A program made the translations under genes and the position numbers. The notes under the pieces are model-generated. The model saw only the letters and a list, made by a program, of their open reading frames with translations. It was not told the origin of the DNA and did not search any database. From assembly GCA_963971405.1 (NCBI GenBank), contig OZ020488.1, forward strand, positions 4,774,001-4,838,000: a DNA stretch of 64,000 nt. Reading direction: 5' to 3'. This DNA comes from Psococerastis gibbosa. Taxonomy: Eukaryota; Arthropoda; Insecta; Psocodea; Psocidae. Position 1 is the first letter of the stretch. Every line of letters starts with the position of its first letter. Below are positions 44,925 through 54,899 of this stretch, piece by piece.

Positions 44925-45240
44925 CGGTCTTCTCCTTTATACGCCTCTTCTAGCAGAGATTGGCGATCATCATGGCAATTTGGACCATGCAGACTGTTGC
45001 TCTGAAAAGAAGAGACGTGCTCTTGCCATACCACTGCCTCAGTTTTTTTTAACCAGGATGTTCTTCTGCCGAAAGCCCTCAATCCTTCTATCTACCCTTG
45101 GATTATTTCATGCAGAAGGCGATACTTTTCGTTCCTCATCATATCACCGAAGTATCAGTTTCCGTTTCTTAACCGCCAGCAGGAACTTTGTTTCTGTTCC
45201 ATTCACCTCAGGACCTCAGCATTAAGGAGCTCATATAATA
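44925..45240 (-). pseudogene. RTE-type LINE tail (fragment 5)
   Basis: Same block order as 23950-24260 ('cagagattggcgatcatcat', 'ctcttgccataccactgcct', 'ttaaccaggatgttctt', 'ggattatttcatgc', 'ccgccagcaggaactttg'), frameshifted. The minus frame carries RRTSWLKK, typical for the family. Confidence 0.65.
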
Positions 45241-46001
45241 TATAAACCAACCTATTTTGGGGTGATCCAACGATAAATTTCCTTTTAAAAGGGTGGTGGT
45301 TCCGCCCCTAAATCATACTGTCTTCGATCGTTCGAACCTGTACATATTTAATTTAATAATTTTACAATAAGTTTTTTTTAAATATTAATATGTTTTTACT
45401 GGATTTCTGTGTCGAACGCCTTTAATATAAATGCGGAAATTTTCCGCCCCTATACTTATATTTTCGGCGGGACTGGGCGGCACCACACTATTTTAGTGCT
45501 TCAGGTCGTACAGAAGTAGGCTAATTCTTATCAGTAAGCTGACCGTAGATATTGACCACCCCTTGTAACTTTGCTCCGCGTCTGCATTAACAAAACAAAA
45601 TAGTAGCAATTCTAAAAATACACGAATTAATTATTTCTATTACTATTATTATTAGATAACATCAAAATCTCTCAGTTTTTAATATAATTTACTAATCAAT
45701 TCTTAAGATTTTTAAGATTTCCTACAATATATTCTGGGGTATTTTTTATTTTTGGTGTAAGTTTTTTTTTAATACCAATAATATCAGTTTAACAGAAAAA
45801 CAAATAACAACATACTACAGATTTTAGTGTGATTCAGGGGGGGGGGGGGGCAATATCTACATCCTCTTAAATAGCAAAATTGTATAATTTTACTTATTAT
45901 ACTGTATTGTAGGTATTATTTGTATTTTAGATTATTATGAATTGAAGGCGTAAGATGGTGGTGACAATTCCTAGACGTAACGACGTCTGTACACGCCTGG
46001 T
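45241..46001. other. No gene recognised
   Basis: Contains a left end like the GCTGACCGT element near 45536 and a G run of about 13 near 45838. AT-rich otherwise. Confidence 0.35.
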
Positions 46002-46319
46002 CAGTGGCGTAGCCGGGGGGGGGGGGGGGTCAGCGGGGTCCCCCCCAAATTTTTTTTTTAGGCAAATTTTTTAGATAGTTATCTAAAAAAAACACCGGGC
46101 AGACCCCGGTCCCCCTTTTTCCAGTTTTGTTAATAAAGTTATCGTCTTCAAAATCAAATTTTTTTTTGCCGACAAACTATTCCAGGCCTATCTTTTAAAA
46201 ACCAATCCCAGGGGGGGGGGCGCCAAATGAAACACCACCCCATTCGAAAACCTATCGTCAGCGGCCAAACTTTATGAAAACTGGACCCACCCAAAAAACA
46301 ATTCTGGCTACGCCACTGC
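46002..46319. mobile_element. MITE with CAGTGGCGTAGCC termini and G tracts
   Basis: Ends CAGTGGCGTAGCC and GGCTACGCCACTG are perfect inverted repeats. Runs of 10-14 G lie near 46016 and 46210. The terminal motif is of a kind widely seen in animal non-autonomous elements. There is no coding capacity. Confidence 0.75.
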
Positions 46320-47224
46320 ACCTAGTACCTATGTCATTGACGTAATGTACAATATGTTTACTATTTGAAGAAGCTACGGACATAACGGTACTATAAAATG
46401 CAGCTGAATGAAAGCTATATATATCCAGCAATCTTTATACACGGACGGATTGCACGCCGGTGACTCACTGAGTAATTTTTCAATGCAACAAATGGGTAAC
46501 CGCAATCCTCTAATTTCGGCTATAAAGATGAAGATACCTCTTCAACCTACAGTTATTTTAATGCTAATAATGTTACACACCGTATAATACTGCATTATAT
46601 ATTAGCAAAAACCACCGAGTCAACCTCTAACTTCTGAAGATTTCTGGTGTGAAGCCCAGTACACACCAGCTGATTGAAATCTTCAGAAGATTTCTGGCAT
46701 GAAGCCCAGTATACACACCAGCTGATTGAAATCTTCAGAAGCAGACTGTGGTTTTGCCCCAACCATTCACCGAGCCCATTTCCTCCCATGACAAATTTCT
46801 CAGCGAATCGTCCCTGTGTATCGGGTCTTGTGAACTGTTTTTATCCGTCTCTTTCCGCCCCAACTCGTATTTTTACTTGGTTAAGTCATGCTTTCGGCAG
46901 TTTCATTGCGTCAATGGTAAGCTTGTCTCAGCTTGTCCATTATCGCTTGTAGCCAGTGTAGATTGACATCGAGAACGTATACCAGTTTGCTAACGGCCAA
47001 AAATTAATACGGAAATAATACAAATAATGTCCGAAATCCATGGGGTCGTTGGTATTGCACAAGGGACCTATGAGGTAGACCTGGGTCCATAAAATGTCAT
47101 TTAAAAAAAAAAATACCATTACAGACAGTGAATGTCCATCTTACATTTTGTTGAATTCTGCTAATAAACATGCTGTACGTATACAATTAGGGCGAAATAA
47201 GCCTGTCACTGACAGTAGACGTGT
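46320..47224. other. No gene recognised; 52-bp duplication
   Basis: The block 'gaagatttctgg(t/c)(g/a)tgaagcc' through 'cagctgattgaaatcttcag' is present twice (about 46633-46689 and 46685-46742), a local tandem duplication. The words near 46925-47065 have relatives near 29870 and 33260. No gene evidence. Confidence 0.45.
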
Positions 47225-47372
47225 ACACCTACATTTATTTTTGAAGTGAAACTTCTTTGAAATTGTGGTACGCAACCTCTTCGTGTAACGAAAATCAGTT
47301 CACCATGACTTGTGAGAGTTTCCTTGGTGACTTCGTGCAACTTGGGGAACATCTTTGTCAAGTAGTTTGAAT

Positions 47373-48164
47373 CTAGGCGCTTGCAATGAAGTCTAAATCT
47401 TCTGCCACACCTGGAAGTGCTGTGTCCAAGCCTAGAGTTGTTGCGAGAGTATCGTAACGTGATTGCATCACCACTTTGGGATTGTATGGTTTGTTTTTAA
47501 ACATATATAAAGCGCTGATGTGTAACAAGAGCCATGCCTCGTGGCAGTAAGGACGTCTTGTTTGTCCAGTCAAGCCAATCGGATTCCGCACTTCGTCTAC
47601 TTCTTTAGACAATTCGACAATGATATCAGGATGGGAACACATTTGCTCGAATGCAGCAGGCATCAACTTCTGGACCAAAGCAAAAAACACTAGCAATGGT
47701 TCAGTTAAATACGCAGGCTCGAGTCTATTTGTGGCATTATCTATCAGGTTGCTCACGATTAACTCACAGACGGCAGGACCCAGAACAACCTTGGGTAAGC
47801 TTACTGTAGTAATAAGCGCTTGAGGGGTCACATATACCAGGGCGAGAAAATCTACATGTGCCTTTAGGATTGCTAATTTATGAGATCCCGGATACCCGAT
47901 ATTAGTAGCTTTAAGGAAATCATGGGCTTGTTCTTTTGTAAATCCAGCCACGAATGCAGATCCGCTCTGAATGAATGACAATGAAAAGGTGTAGCCTTTG
48001 CCTCCAACCACATCACAGACTCGGTATATACCATCTTCAACAGCGTATCCCGCTGTAAGCCACTTTGCTAAAGTGCCCTTTAATGCAACATGGTCTAAAA
48101 GATTGTCATCGACTGCCCCGAGACTGGCAAACAAGTCTTCCAATAATCCCAGACGTGCTGGCAT
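47373..48164 (-). CDS. Endogenous RNA-virus nucleoprotein-like ORF (candidate)
   Basis: An uninterrupted 263-codon frame starts at the ATG beginning MPARLGLLEDL and ends at TAG. It is predicted to be helix-rich and soluble, without signal peptide, membrane segment or zinc motif. Its texture (conserved Tyr-Pro-Gly, a Cys-His-Glu-Ala-Trp-Leu-Leu-Leu-His block near residue 207, and a Val-Val-Met-Gln-Ser-Arg-Tyr block near residue 231) resembles nucleoproteins of negative-strand RNA viruses, most like chuvirus-type ones. This rests on recognition and has not been confirmed by a search. It follows a gag-like ORF on the same strand with a 71-base gap, which would fit integration by retrotransposon machinery. 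It is shorter than a full viral nucleoprotein, so probably partial. The alternative is an unrecognised retroelement protein. Confidence 0.4.
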   Translation of the reverse strand: MPARLGLLEDLFASLGAVDDNLLDHVALKGTLAKWLTAGYAVEDGIYRVCDVVGGKGYTFSLSFIQSGSAFVAGFTKEQAHDFLKATNIGYPGSHKLAILKAHVDFLALVYVTPQALITTVSLPKVVLGPAVCELIVSNLIDNATNRLEPAYLTEPLLVFFALVQKLMPAAFEQMCSHPDIIVELSKEVDEVRNPIGLTGQTRRPYCHEAWLLLHISALYMFKNKPYNPKVVMQSRYDTLATTLGLDTALPGVAEDLDFIASA

Positions 48165-48235
48165 GATATGGTAATAAACAATACCAAAAGGAATAATTAA
48201 TTGAATACTAAGTACAGATAGAAGGAGTTTTTCCT

Positions 48236-48814
48236 CTAGATGTATGTTGTATCTCCCATTGCTTCATCAGTCTTCCTCATTGCCATTATTTGCTTTTCTG
48301 CCAGTTCTGAAGCTCTCCCAATATTTATACATTTGGCTAGATCAAGGTTGTCCTCCCTCAGCAACCGTTCCTTTAGTTGGTTATTATTTGTTCCGGCTAT
48401 TATTCGGTCCTTAATCAAGCTGTCTTTCATTGACTGAAAATCGCAACTTGATGCTTGATGCTGAAGTTTTAAAGCAGTCACATACTCGTCAAAAGATTCG
48501 CCTTCTTTTTGCATTCTCATAGCAAAAATATGCCTTTCCACAGTTTCATTACTTTTTGGCATGAAATAATTATCAAAAGCATCCCTTACCTTTTGTGGGT
48601 CTTTACTATCGCTGTCATTTAATGCAAACGAATCAAATATTTCCTGGCCTTCCGGCCCTATTAAGTGTAGGAATACTGCCGCCTGTACGTCTTTTGCCTT
48701 ACTCGTTAATGCTGTTGCCGTTGCATACAGCTCGAAGGCTTTTTCCCACTTTTTATATTCCATGTGGGGCTGCCCAGTTAGGGTTTGCTTCGGTGGCGGC
48801 GGTAAATTGTTCAT
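48236..48814 (-). CDS. Retrotransposon gag-like ORF (capsid part only)
   Basis: A 192-codon frame runs from the ATG starting MNNLPPPPKQTLTG to a TAG. It has the layout of Ty3/gypsy-type gag: a Pro-rich lead, a Trp (KKWEKAFELY) at the start of the capsid fold, HLIGPEGQEIFDSF, then FMPKSNETVERH and FDEYVTALK, and a helical C-terminal part. No CCHC knuckle follows, and no protease or polymerase is present, so this is a truncated element. Upstream on the minus strand, TGGCGCTGCGGTTGAG near 48880 could be a primer-binding site; no long terminal repeat could be shown. The frame is intact, so recent insertion or retention is possible. Confidence 0.75.
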   Translation of the reverse strand: MNNLPPPPKQTLTGQPHMEYKKWEKAFELYATATALTSKAKDVQAAVFLHLIGPEGQEIFDSFALNDSDSKDPQKVRDAFDNYFMPKSNETVERHIFAMRMQKEGESFDEYVTALKLQHQASSCDFQSMKDSLIKDRIIAGTNNNQLKERLLREDNLDLAKCINIGRASELAEKQIMAMRKTDEAMGDTTYI

Positions 48815-49170
48815 TTTTATTAATTTTTATGAATAATTAATTGGTACATACGTAAGTTTTATTTATTCTCAACCGCAGCGCCATGTAATGTTTGTTGTTG
48901 CGTTGTATTTTAATTAATTTAGGTTCTTGAAAAAATAATACAATCTTGAAGTTTCCATGTTGAATTTATTACTTAAAACAAAATAGCCGCTTCCACTCGA
49001 AGCGCCTAGATTCAAACTACTTGACAATCTTAGGGAAGAGTAAAACGCAATGATCCACAGTAAAATAATTGATAATATGAGCCGTTTCGGGTACAATCCA
49101 TCATCAGATGGCCATATAAAAAATTATCTTATTGTGGATTATTGAGTTTTTACTCTTCCCTAAGATGTTA
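48815..49170. repeat. Inverted segments next to the gag ORF
   Basis: The 28-mer at 49000-49027 is an exact inverted copy of 47355-47382, which spans the stop codon of the nucleoprotein-like ORF. Next to it, 'atcttagggaagagtaaaac' near 49026 returns inverted near 49147-49167 with 'gatccacag/tgtggatt' inside, a ~140-bp hairpin. Together they indicate a rearranged insertion boundary. Confidence 0.7.
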
Positions 49171-49879
49171 CTGTTGCGGTTGTTCGATGGGTGTCTCACT
49201 TGCCTTTTGGAATCGGACAAGAATGAGACGTACGCTCTGCTTTCTTTCTTTTCCGTTGTCCAGGGTTGCTATTCAAAAGTAATGGTGAATGATTAAAATG
49301 TTTCCGTTATAAAAAAAAAGTTTCACTTCTATCGTATGTCTACGACGCGCTTTTATATTTTAGAATTTGTGTTTTAGCATGATATACTGTATCGTTTATG
49401 TTTAGCCATCTGGATCTCATCCTACTTACGATAATTTCAATTTTTTTGTTTTTAAACGAGTTAAGTCATAGCCTACAATAGATCAAAACAATCTGCCACA
49501 TTGCATTTTAACTGTATTTCTTTTTGTTGTATATTTTTATCATGCATAGACAGCTTTTTATTCTTTTAACTTAGATAGCTGAGTAACTGGACTAAGTCCT
49601 GTTGTTTGCTTCGTTATAGTCTGGGCATCATTTGTCGCCGTGGTGTAGCCACTCAACAACCCTCTCGCATTAAACTATAATAAATAAGTAAATAAATAAA
49701 ATAAATAATCATTTCTTTGCAAACAGACCTAAAAGTCCGCTAGGTTGGCTTAGTAATAGAAACAACAAAAAGTCCTTATTTATTTATTTAAGTCCAATAA
49801 AATTCAAATCTTATACAGACCTCTTTAGCTCAGCTGTTTATTCTCATAGCTCAGGTGGCTGAGTCAGCCCATGAACTAT
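49171..49879. other. No gene recognised; SINE 3' piece at 49731-49790
   Basis: The segment 'aaagtccgctaggttggctt' through 'aaaaagtccttatttattta' is the 3' end of the SINE family. The rest is AT-rich and without ORFs. Confidence 0.45.
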
Positions 49880-50020
49880 GGTGGGGTTTCCACATACGTC
49901 AATAGTCAATAGTAAATATGGTTTTGACGTGGTAGCAGACATTTTAGTATGTCTTTAATGTCTGCTAAAACGTCAATACCACATTTACTATTGACTATTG
50001 ACGTATGTGGAAACACCGCC
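49880..50020. mobile_element. Palindromic MITE, GGCGGGGTTTCCAC family (copy 5)
   Basis: A 141-bp palindrome almost identical in design to 42783-42923, with arms 'tttccacatacgtcaatag' and the same 'gacgtggtagcagacattt' centre. Flanks are TAT and TAA. Confidence 0.85.
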
Positions 50021-51065
50021 TAAGTCTGTTTTTTTCTTCTCTGTAGTCAACAGCACAGGCACCCAACAACCGTCTCACACTAAACTATAACGCATGCATT
50101 GAAAGTTCATGGCGCAGCGCTATTATTTGAATTTGTTGACTGCATTGTTTTTTAAAAATTATTATTTAAAGGGCGACCGACCACAAGCTAGGGCTTGCTT
50201 ATATACGGCCACACAGTCATTTGTGACGTGTTGGTGCATTGTGTGCTGTATGAGTTAGCGTGTAGTGGCAAACTGTGCACTGATGGACAACGAGGTTCCC
50301 CACGGACCGTCTAAATCAAAACAATCAGTAATTTGCATACATGCATAATCTGATTGATTGCACATTTTTGTATGCGAGAGGTCCAAGTTATAGCTTCTTA
50401 CAGCATTCAAGACTCCCGCCATGTTTTATTCTACAGTAAATTTTCAGTTTTCATCAATGTTTGCATTCAATTAATAATTATTTTGCTTATTCTATTCAGT
50501 GTATACTTAATTATTATCTTAAGTCAAATAGTATAGTGTAGGACTATAATGGTCACTTAGATGTAGCAGGTACGAATAATTTATTTTTCATACATTGAAA
50601 TGTAAGGTAAAGGTATAATTGTTGTAAAGTCTACAGTACTTTGACTTGTTTGTGCCTTAGTATTTTTGAATCAATGAGAATGTAAGTCGATCTGATAATT
50701 ACGAGTACCTAACAATATTAAAAATGTTTCTTATTGCATTCTAAATTAAAGATTACTTCTGCCTATCGGGGTTTATTTTATTTTTGCTTGATTTAGTGTC
50801 GCATGAATCTGTCGTAGGTTTGTGGAACGACAAATTGAATTTGGTATTGAAAATAAAGGGATAGTAACTAGCCTTTTCCGGGGTTACTTCTTGTTCATCA
50901 CAGTATTGAACGTATAACTCGTACATTTTGGTGACATTCAGATATTTCCTATTTGGATTTTTCCTGCGAGTGTAGTGGCTGGTATATTTCGGATGCGATT
51001 TTGAGCGCTCTCAGTCACAATGATTTGGTAAATAAGGGGTCTAAGTCACATAGGCCCCTTGTTAA
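50021..51065. other. No gene recognised
   Basis: AT-rich. The 60-codon ORF at 50354 is hydrophobic low-complexity sequence without gene context. Confidence 0.35.
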
Positions 51066-51336
51066 GGCATGTATTCCACTTGTCATATTTTCTTCATCTG
51101 TGCATTAAAACTGATGAAATTTTTGTTTTAAGGAGACTATTATGTAGATACTTAACTTATCTATTATAAAAGAAGTTATAATATGGTAGGAGACATCAAT
51201 AATAAGTCTCTACCCATCTACTATAATATAACTTAATTTATAATAGATAAGTATCTACATAATAGTCTCCTTAAAATAAAAATTTCATCATTTTTTAATG
51301 CACAGATAAAGAAAATAGGACAAATGGAATACACGC
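51066..51336. mobile_element. Fold-back MITE, GTATTCCACTTGTC arms (family copy 6)
   Basis: Left arm from 'ggcatgtattccacttgtc' and right arm ending 'gacaaatggaatacacgc' pair over more than 100 bases ('aggagactattatgtagata' and its inverse). The flanks are TAA and TTA, and the GGC...TATTCCAC tip resembles the GGCGGG family. Confidence 0.75.
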
Positions 51337-52160
51337 TTAATTAAGCGACGACCTCATTATGTTGTGGAGTCTACCGCTAGATCTCGCGAACTGTTCACTT
51401 TTAAAGTTAGATCCCTTGTTTCCCAAATAAACCTTTCATTCTTCTTTCCGAATATGCACTGAACTCATTTTCGAAAAAAATGTCACTTGGACCCCTTGTT
51501 TTCTAAGTGCCTCATTATTGTTAGTAGTAGTACAGTAGAACTTTTTTTTTCCATAAAAGGTTAATCGCATACAAACAATTTAATGAATGTATCAGATTGA
51601 CCTCTTCAGTCGCCTCTGTAGGTTAATACCAGTGTTACGACACGTCTCCGATCCCATGGTGTGTAGAGACTGATATATGGATAAGTACAAGCATGCTACA
51701 TTACCAATTAGAGGGAAATGATCTTATGAAAAATTTGTGAAAAACAGAAGCTTTCTAAAAAAAATCAGACCCTGACCCACACGCTTGATTTACGACTATT
51801 CTATAAAATCTGTTTAAATGTTTAATACCCGTAATTGTTTTTCCAGAGTATTAATAATTCAGGTGAAAAAAAGGAAAATTTAGTACGAATTTGTTAAAGA
51901 CTGTAATTTAACTATCTTTGCGGCTTTGGAACGAGGAATATAAGAATCAGAAAAACCCAGGTCTGGTTTCTCTAATAAATATTTGGAAATCTCCGTATTT
52001 ATCTCTGTTAACAAACAACAATTTAATTCTTATTGTGTTTCGCTTTAATTCCCGTTAGTTAATTTACATTAATTGGGGGGGGGGGGGTTATTTAGGATAA
52101 TTTACACTTCCCGGCTAAGTTATTCTTTACCTTTGGTGGTACGGCTGCTGCTGATACGGT
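51337..52160. other. No gene recognised
   Basis: A G run of about 11 lies near 52076. The words 'atgaatgtatcagattgacct' near 51585 resemble 17855, a small dispersed repeat. No coding evidence. Confidence 0.35.
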
Positions 52161-52169
52161 AATTTATTT

Positions 52170-52910
52170 TAAAGGCGATCTTCATTGAGCCGGACAATCA
52201 TCTTAACTGGAAGGGCCAGATTGACACGTTTTCCCAAAAACTTGCATCCGCAAACTTCCATCTTAGAAATCTCTCATACTTGATGGACAAACATACGCTA
52301 AGGCTGGTATACTTAGGTCTTTTGGAGGGTCACGTCCTGTATGTTGTTGTTTGTTGGGGAAACTCTTCCGAATGTCTCCGTGCATGTCGCCTACAAAAGA
52401 GGGCTATTAGGACGCTTGCGGGAACCAGGGATCAGAGTGTCTTGTCAGCCCTTATTTAGAGAATTCGGTATTCTTGCACTACCCGTTCTATTGGAGTCAT
52501 TTGTTCACCTACTGAAGAACCCGCTCCCTAGATTAGGCGACTGGGACTGCTTCTTCCGTGAGAGCAGTCGTCTGACGGCAACCCTTAGATCTCCTAAGGA
52601 TATGGGAGTCCTGTTATATGATAGACTTCCCCGGGAGATCAGATCTATGGATAATATTAAGTTTTTCTGGGGCCGTCCGTCGGCTGCTCCTGGAACAAGC
52701 GCCCTACTCGGACAAGGAATTTTTGACGGCTGCAAGGATAATACTGCGATATCTTTGTTTTGTGTTTTTTATATGTTTTAGGACAACTGTGACGACGCCC
52801 AGAAGCTTGCCGACAAGCTCAACATATGGCTTGAGAAGAACTGAACTAAAACCTGTGCTCTGCCTTCATTATACGGCTCGGTCCCACCAACGTTTGGAAT
52901 GTATCGGTAA
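52170..52910 (+). pseudogene. LINE reverse-transcriptase C-terminal fragment
   Basis: Three + frames in succession read as the thumb region of a non-LTR retrotransposon RT: LEPDNHLNWKGQI, then YLGLLEGHVLYVV and CWGNSS, then LQKRAIRTLAG, and after a frameshift SCQPLFREFGILALP. An upstream RT segment (DDAQKLADKLNIW, then LDGTTIY) appears after it, at about 52782-52945, so the order is scrambled. Jockey-like or a related clade. It is dead by frameshift, stop and rearrangement. Confidence 0.75.
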
Positions 52911-53194
52911 ATAACACTGGATGGCACCACCATATATCAATTCATCGCTGTAGCGTGGAGTATGCATCTTCAAGCGATGATGGGAACCGGTCTTAGTGGG
53001 ACTATCACTTGACGGAAAGATGAAATAGAGGCGTGACGTCATTGAGAAAGATTACATTAGAAATATGGCATTAATACTCGAACAAAATCTTCTCATTCAC
53101 CACTCAAACTGTTCACATATTTGTAAATTAGCGCACTTCGCTGCAGGGTCATTCACACACGGCACTGTTCTGTTTCATTCATTAGATTACATGT

Positions 53195-53227
53195 CTACGC
53201 ATCAGGCATGTCTCCACCAGGAATCAA
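53195..53227 (-). CDS. LSm5: LSm5, last coding exon
   Basis: On the minus strand the acceptor 'cttatttgtttcag' is followed by 10 codons (LIPGGDMPDA) and a stop. This matches the short Pro-Gly-Gly end of animal LSm5, which follows an intron after NNITM. The phase (0) agrees with the donor of the middle exon. It is too short to show up as an ORF by itself. Confidence 0.85.
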   Translation of the reverse strand: MIPGGDMPDA

Positions 53228-53845
53228 CTGAAACAAATAAGATTAATTTTTGAAGGGCTTTTTATGGACGTGTAATGTACCATCTCGTTTTATCCAGGTA
53301 AGAGTTTCTCCAGTGACTTCGTGGAAGTGACACATTACAAATAAAAATATAATTATAAAACAACTTTGCACTAATTTATAATTTTACATGTAGTCTCGTC
53401 CTAACCCATATGTAACATACGAACGCTGTCCCGGTCTTACAGTCATTAGGGGCAGGATGTTGGGTTGAGAAAAAGTAATATTAAATCGCCAGAATTATGG
53501 TCAGATAATGTAGCAAGTGTGGGAGTCTAAAGGGAATTTTAAACAAGATGGGGACACCCACACCTACAATACGAGGCAAGGCGAGAAATGCTACGAACTT
53601 CCCTAAATTAATTAGTGAAAGCTTTCTACACTGAGGCACAAGCACAATGACAGAACTACCTGATTTTGACGATAATACATTTTACTTTCTTGTTGATTAC
53701 TTCATTGTATACTTTAACAGAATAATTAATCTATGACTGATTTAGCTGAACCAACACCCTTGCGGGTGTAAGTAATGGGCCTTACCTAGGCGTATATGGG
53801 CTGACTAATACCTAGTGATGTACTGTATTAGTTAGAATAGCTCAC
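53228..53845 (-). other. LSm5 intron 2
   Basis: Intron of 618 bases between a GT donor (ATG|GTGAGC) and a 'gtttcag' acceptor. No gene is seen inside. Reading through the donor would add only VSYSN and a stop. Confidence 0.75.
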
Positions 53846-54042
53846 CATAGTAATATTGTTGCCATTGAGCAATATTTGGTCCAACTTGGTTATCCGTCGA
53901 CCTTCGGACGTGGCCTCATACTCAGTTACATCCTCTAACAGCATATTTACGAAATCGTCAAATCCCAGCAGAGTTCCAACTATTTCCTTGTCATTCTTCA
54001 TAACTATGTGTATCCTTGAGCCAATGCATTTATCGACCAATT
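53846..54042 (-). CDS. LSm5: LSm5, central exon with the Sm fold
   Basis: U6-snRNA-associated Sm-like protein, a member of the LSm2-8 nuclear ring that binds the 3' end of U6 and of the LSm1-7 ring in mRNA decay. The exon holds the whole Sm fold: [20 protein letters not shown], then [20 protein letters not shown] (Sm1, with the Asp-Phe-Val-Asn RNA-binding loop), then Sm2 [10 protein letters not shown]. It begins after 'catttctag' with AA completing a Glu codon and ends at ATG|GTGAGC. Identity to animal LSm5 is very high. The whole gene gives 92 residues, about the usual length (human 91). Confidence 0.97.
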
Positions 54043-54749
54043 CTAGAAATGAAATGTAAGAGTAGCGTTTCAAGCAGATCAATTGGTTATAGAGCTTTAA
54101 TCGGGTTGTGGGAGGTGATAAGCCATAGGATAACGATACAATGGCTAGACAAGCTTCATAGAATGGAAGAAACTACCGACATATCTTAAGATATATTTAG
54201 ATCAATGATAATATTTTTATTGTAACAAATTGTGAAAAATCGAATCAATCACTGGTTCCCCTTTGTCCAAGGACAACGGGGCAGGTGCCTGAGAAAAGAG
54301 ACCGTCTCGAGGAAAACAGGACGTATGGATTATGTTCACTTTAGGCATATAACTGAACGGTACAACGGCTTAGTGATTAGTCACTTTGGTGACTGACGAC
54401 AGTGGACAGAGTAAAGTTGTAGTGATTCGTTTGGCTCCATCACCGGGATTGGCAGAGGTGAAACTTATGGTATTTTCAAATATTTAAATAAGTACAAAGC
54501 AATAATAAGTAAATAATTCATTTAGAGGAAGAATGGAAGTTGATTGTTTAAAAAAAAAAAAAAATAGGAAGGCTGAATAGAAAATAGGCGGCAGTACAGC
54601 GGCTTTGAGGTTAGGAAATGTTTGCAAGTGGGCACCTGAAATTAGAGCATATATCGTTCATATCTTTTAATGACATTGTTAATTTATGCTCTCTGGATAT
54701 CTTTTATTGTTATAATATTGAGGAATAGTGGATAAATGATTAATTTTAC
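54043..54749 (-). other. LSm5 intron 1
   Basis: Intron of 707 bases between donor TTAG|GTAAAA and acceptor 'catttctag'. It contains only AT-rich sequence and a poly-A run near 54550. Confidence 0.8.
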
Positions 54750-54798
54750 CTAAAGGAAGAAGAGTTGACGGATTTGTTGTTGTTGTTGCGGTAGCCAT
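54750..54798 (-). CDS. LSm5: LSm5, first coding exon
   Basis: ATG and 16 codons (MATATTTTNPSTLLPL), then one base G before the donor GTAAAA. With AA from the next exon this makes Glu, giving the family motif Leu-Pro-Leu-Glu-Leu-Val. The Thr-rich start comes from an ACA run. The ATG is the first in a suitable context (AAA-ATGG), so the start is fairly sure. The 5' UTR and promoter lie to the right, around 54800-54900. Confidence 0.9.
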
Positions 54799-54899
54799 TT
54801 TGAATTTTGTCGGCCACTCGGCCATGATGTAAACTGTAAAGTAATCGAGACTCGATCGTCTTTAAAAAAAAAAAAAAGCGCGAGAAGCTTTACTTCTAG

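Noticed and set aside
53856-54059. 67-codon + ORF
   Set aside because: Antisense shadow of the LSm5 central exon.
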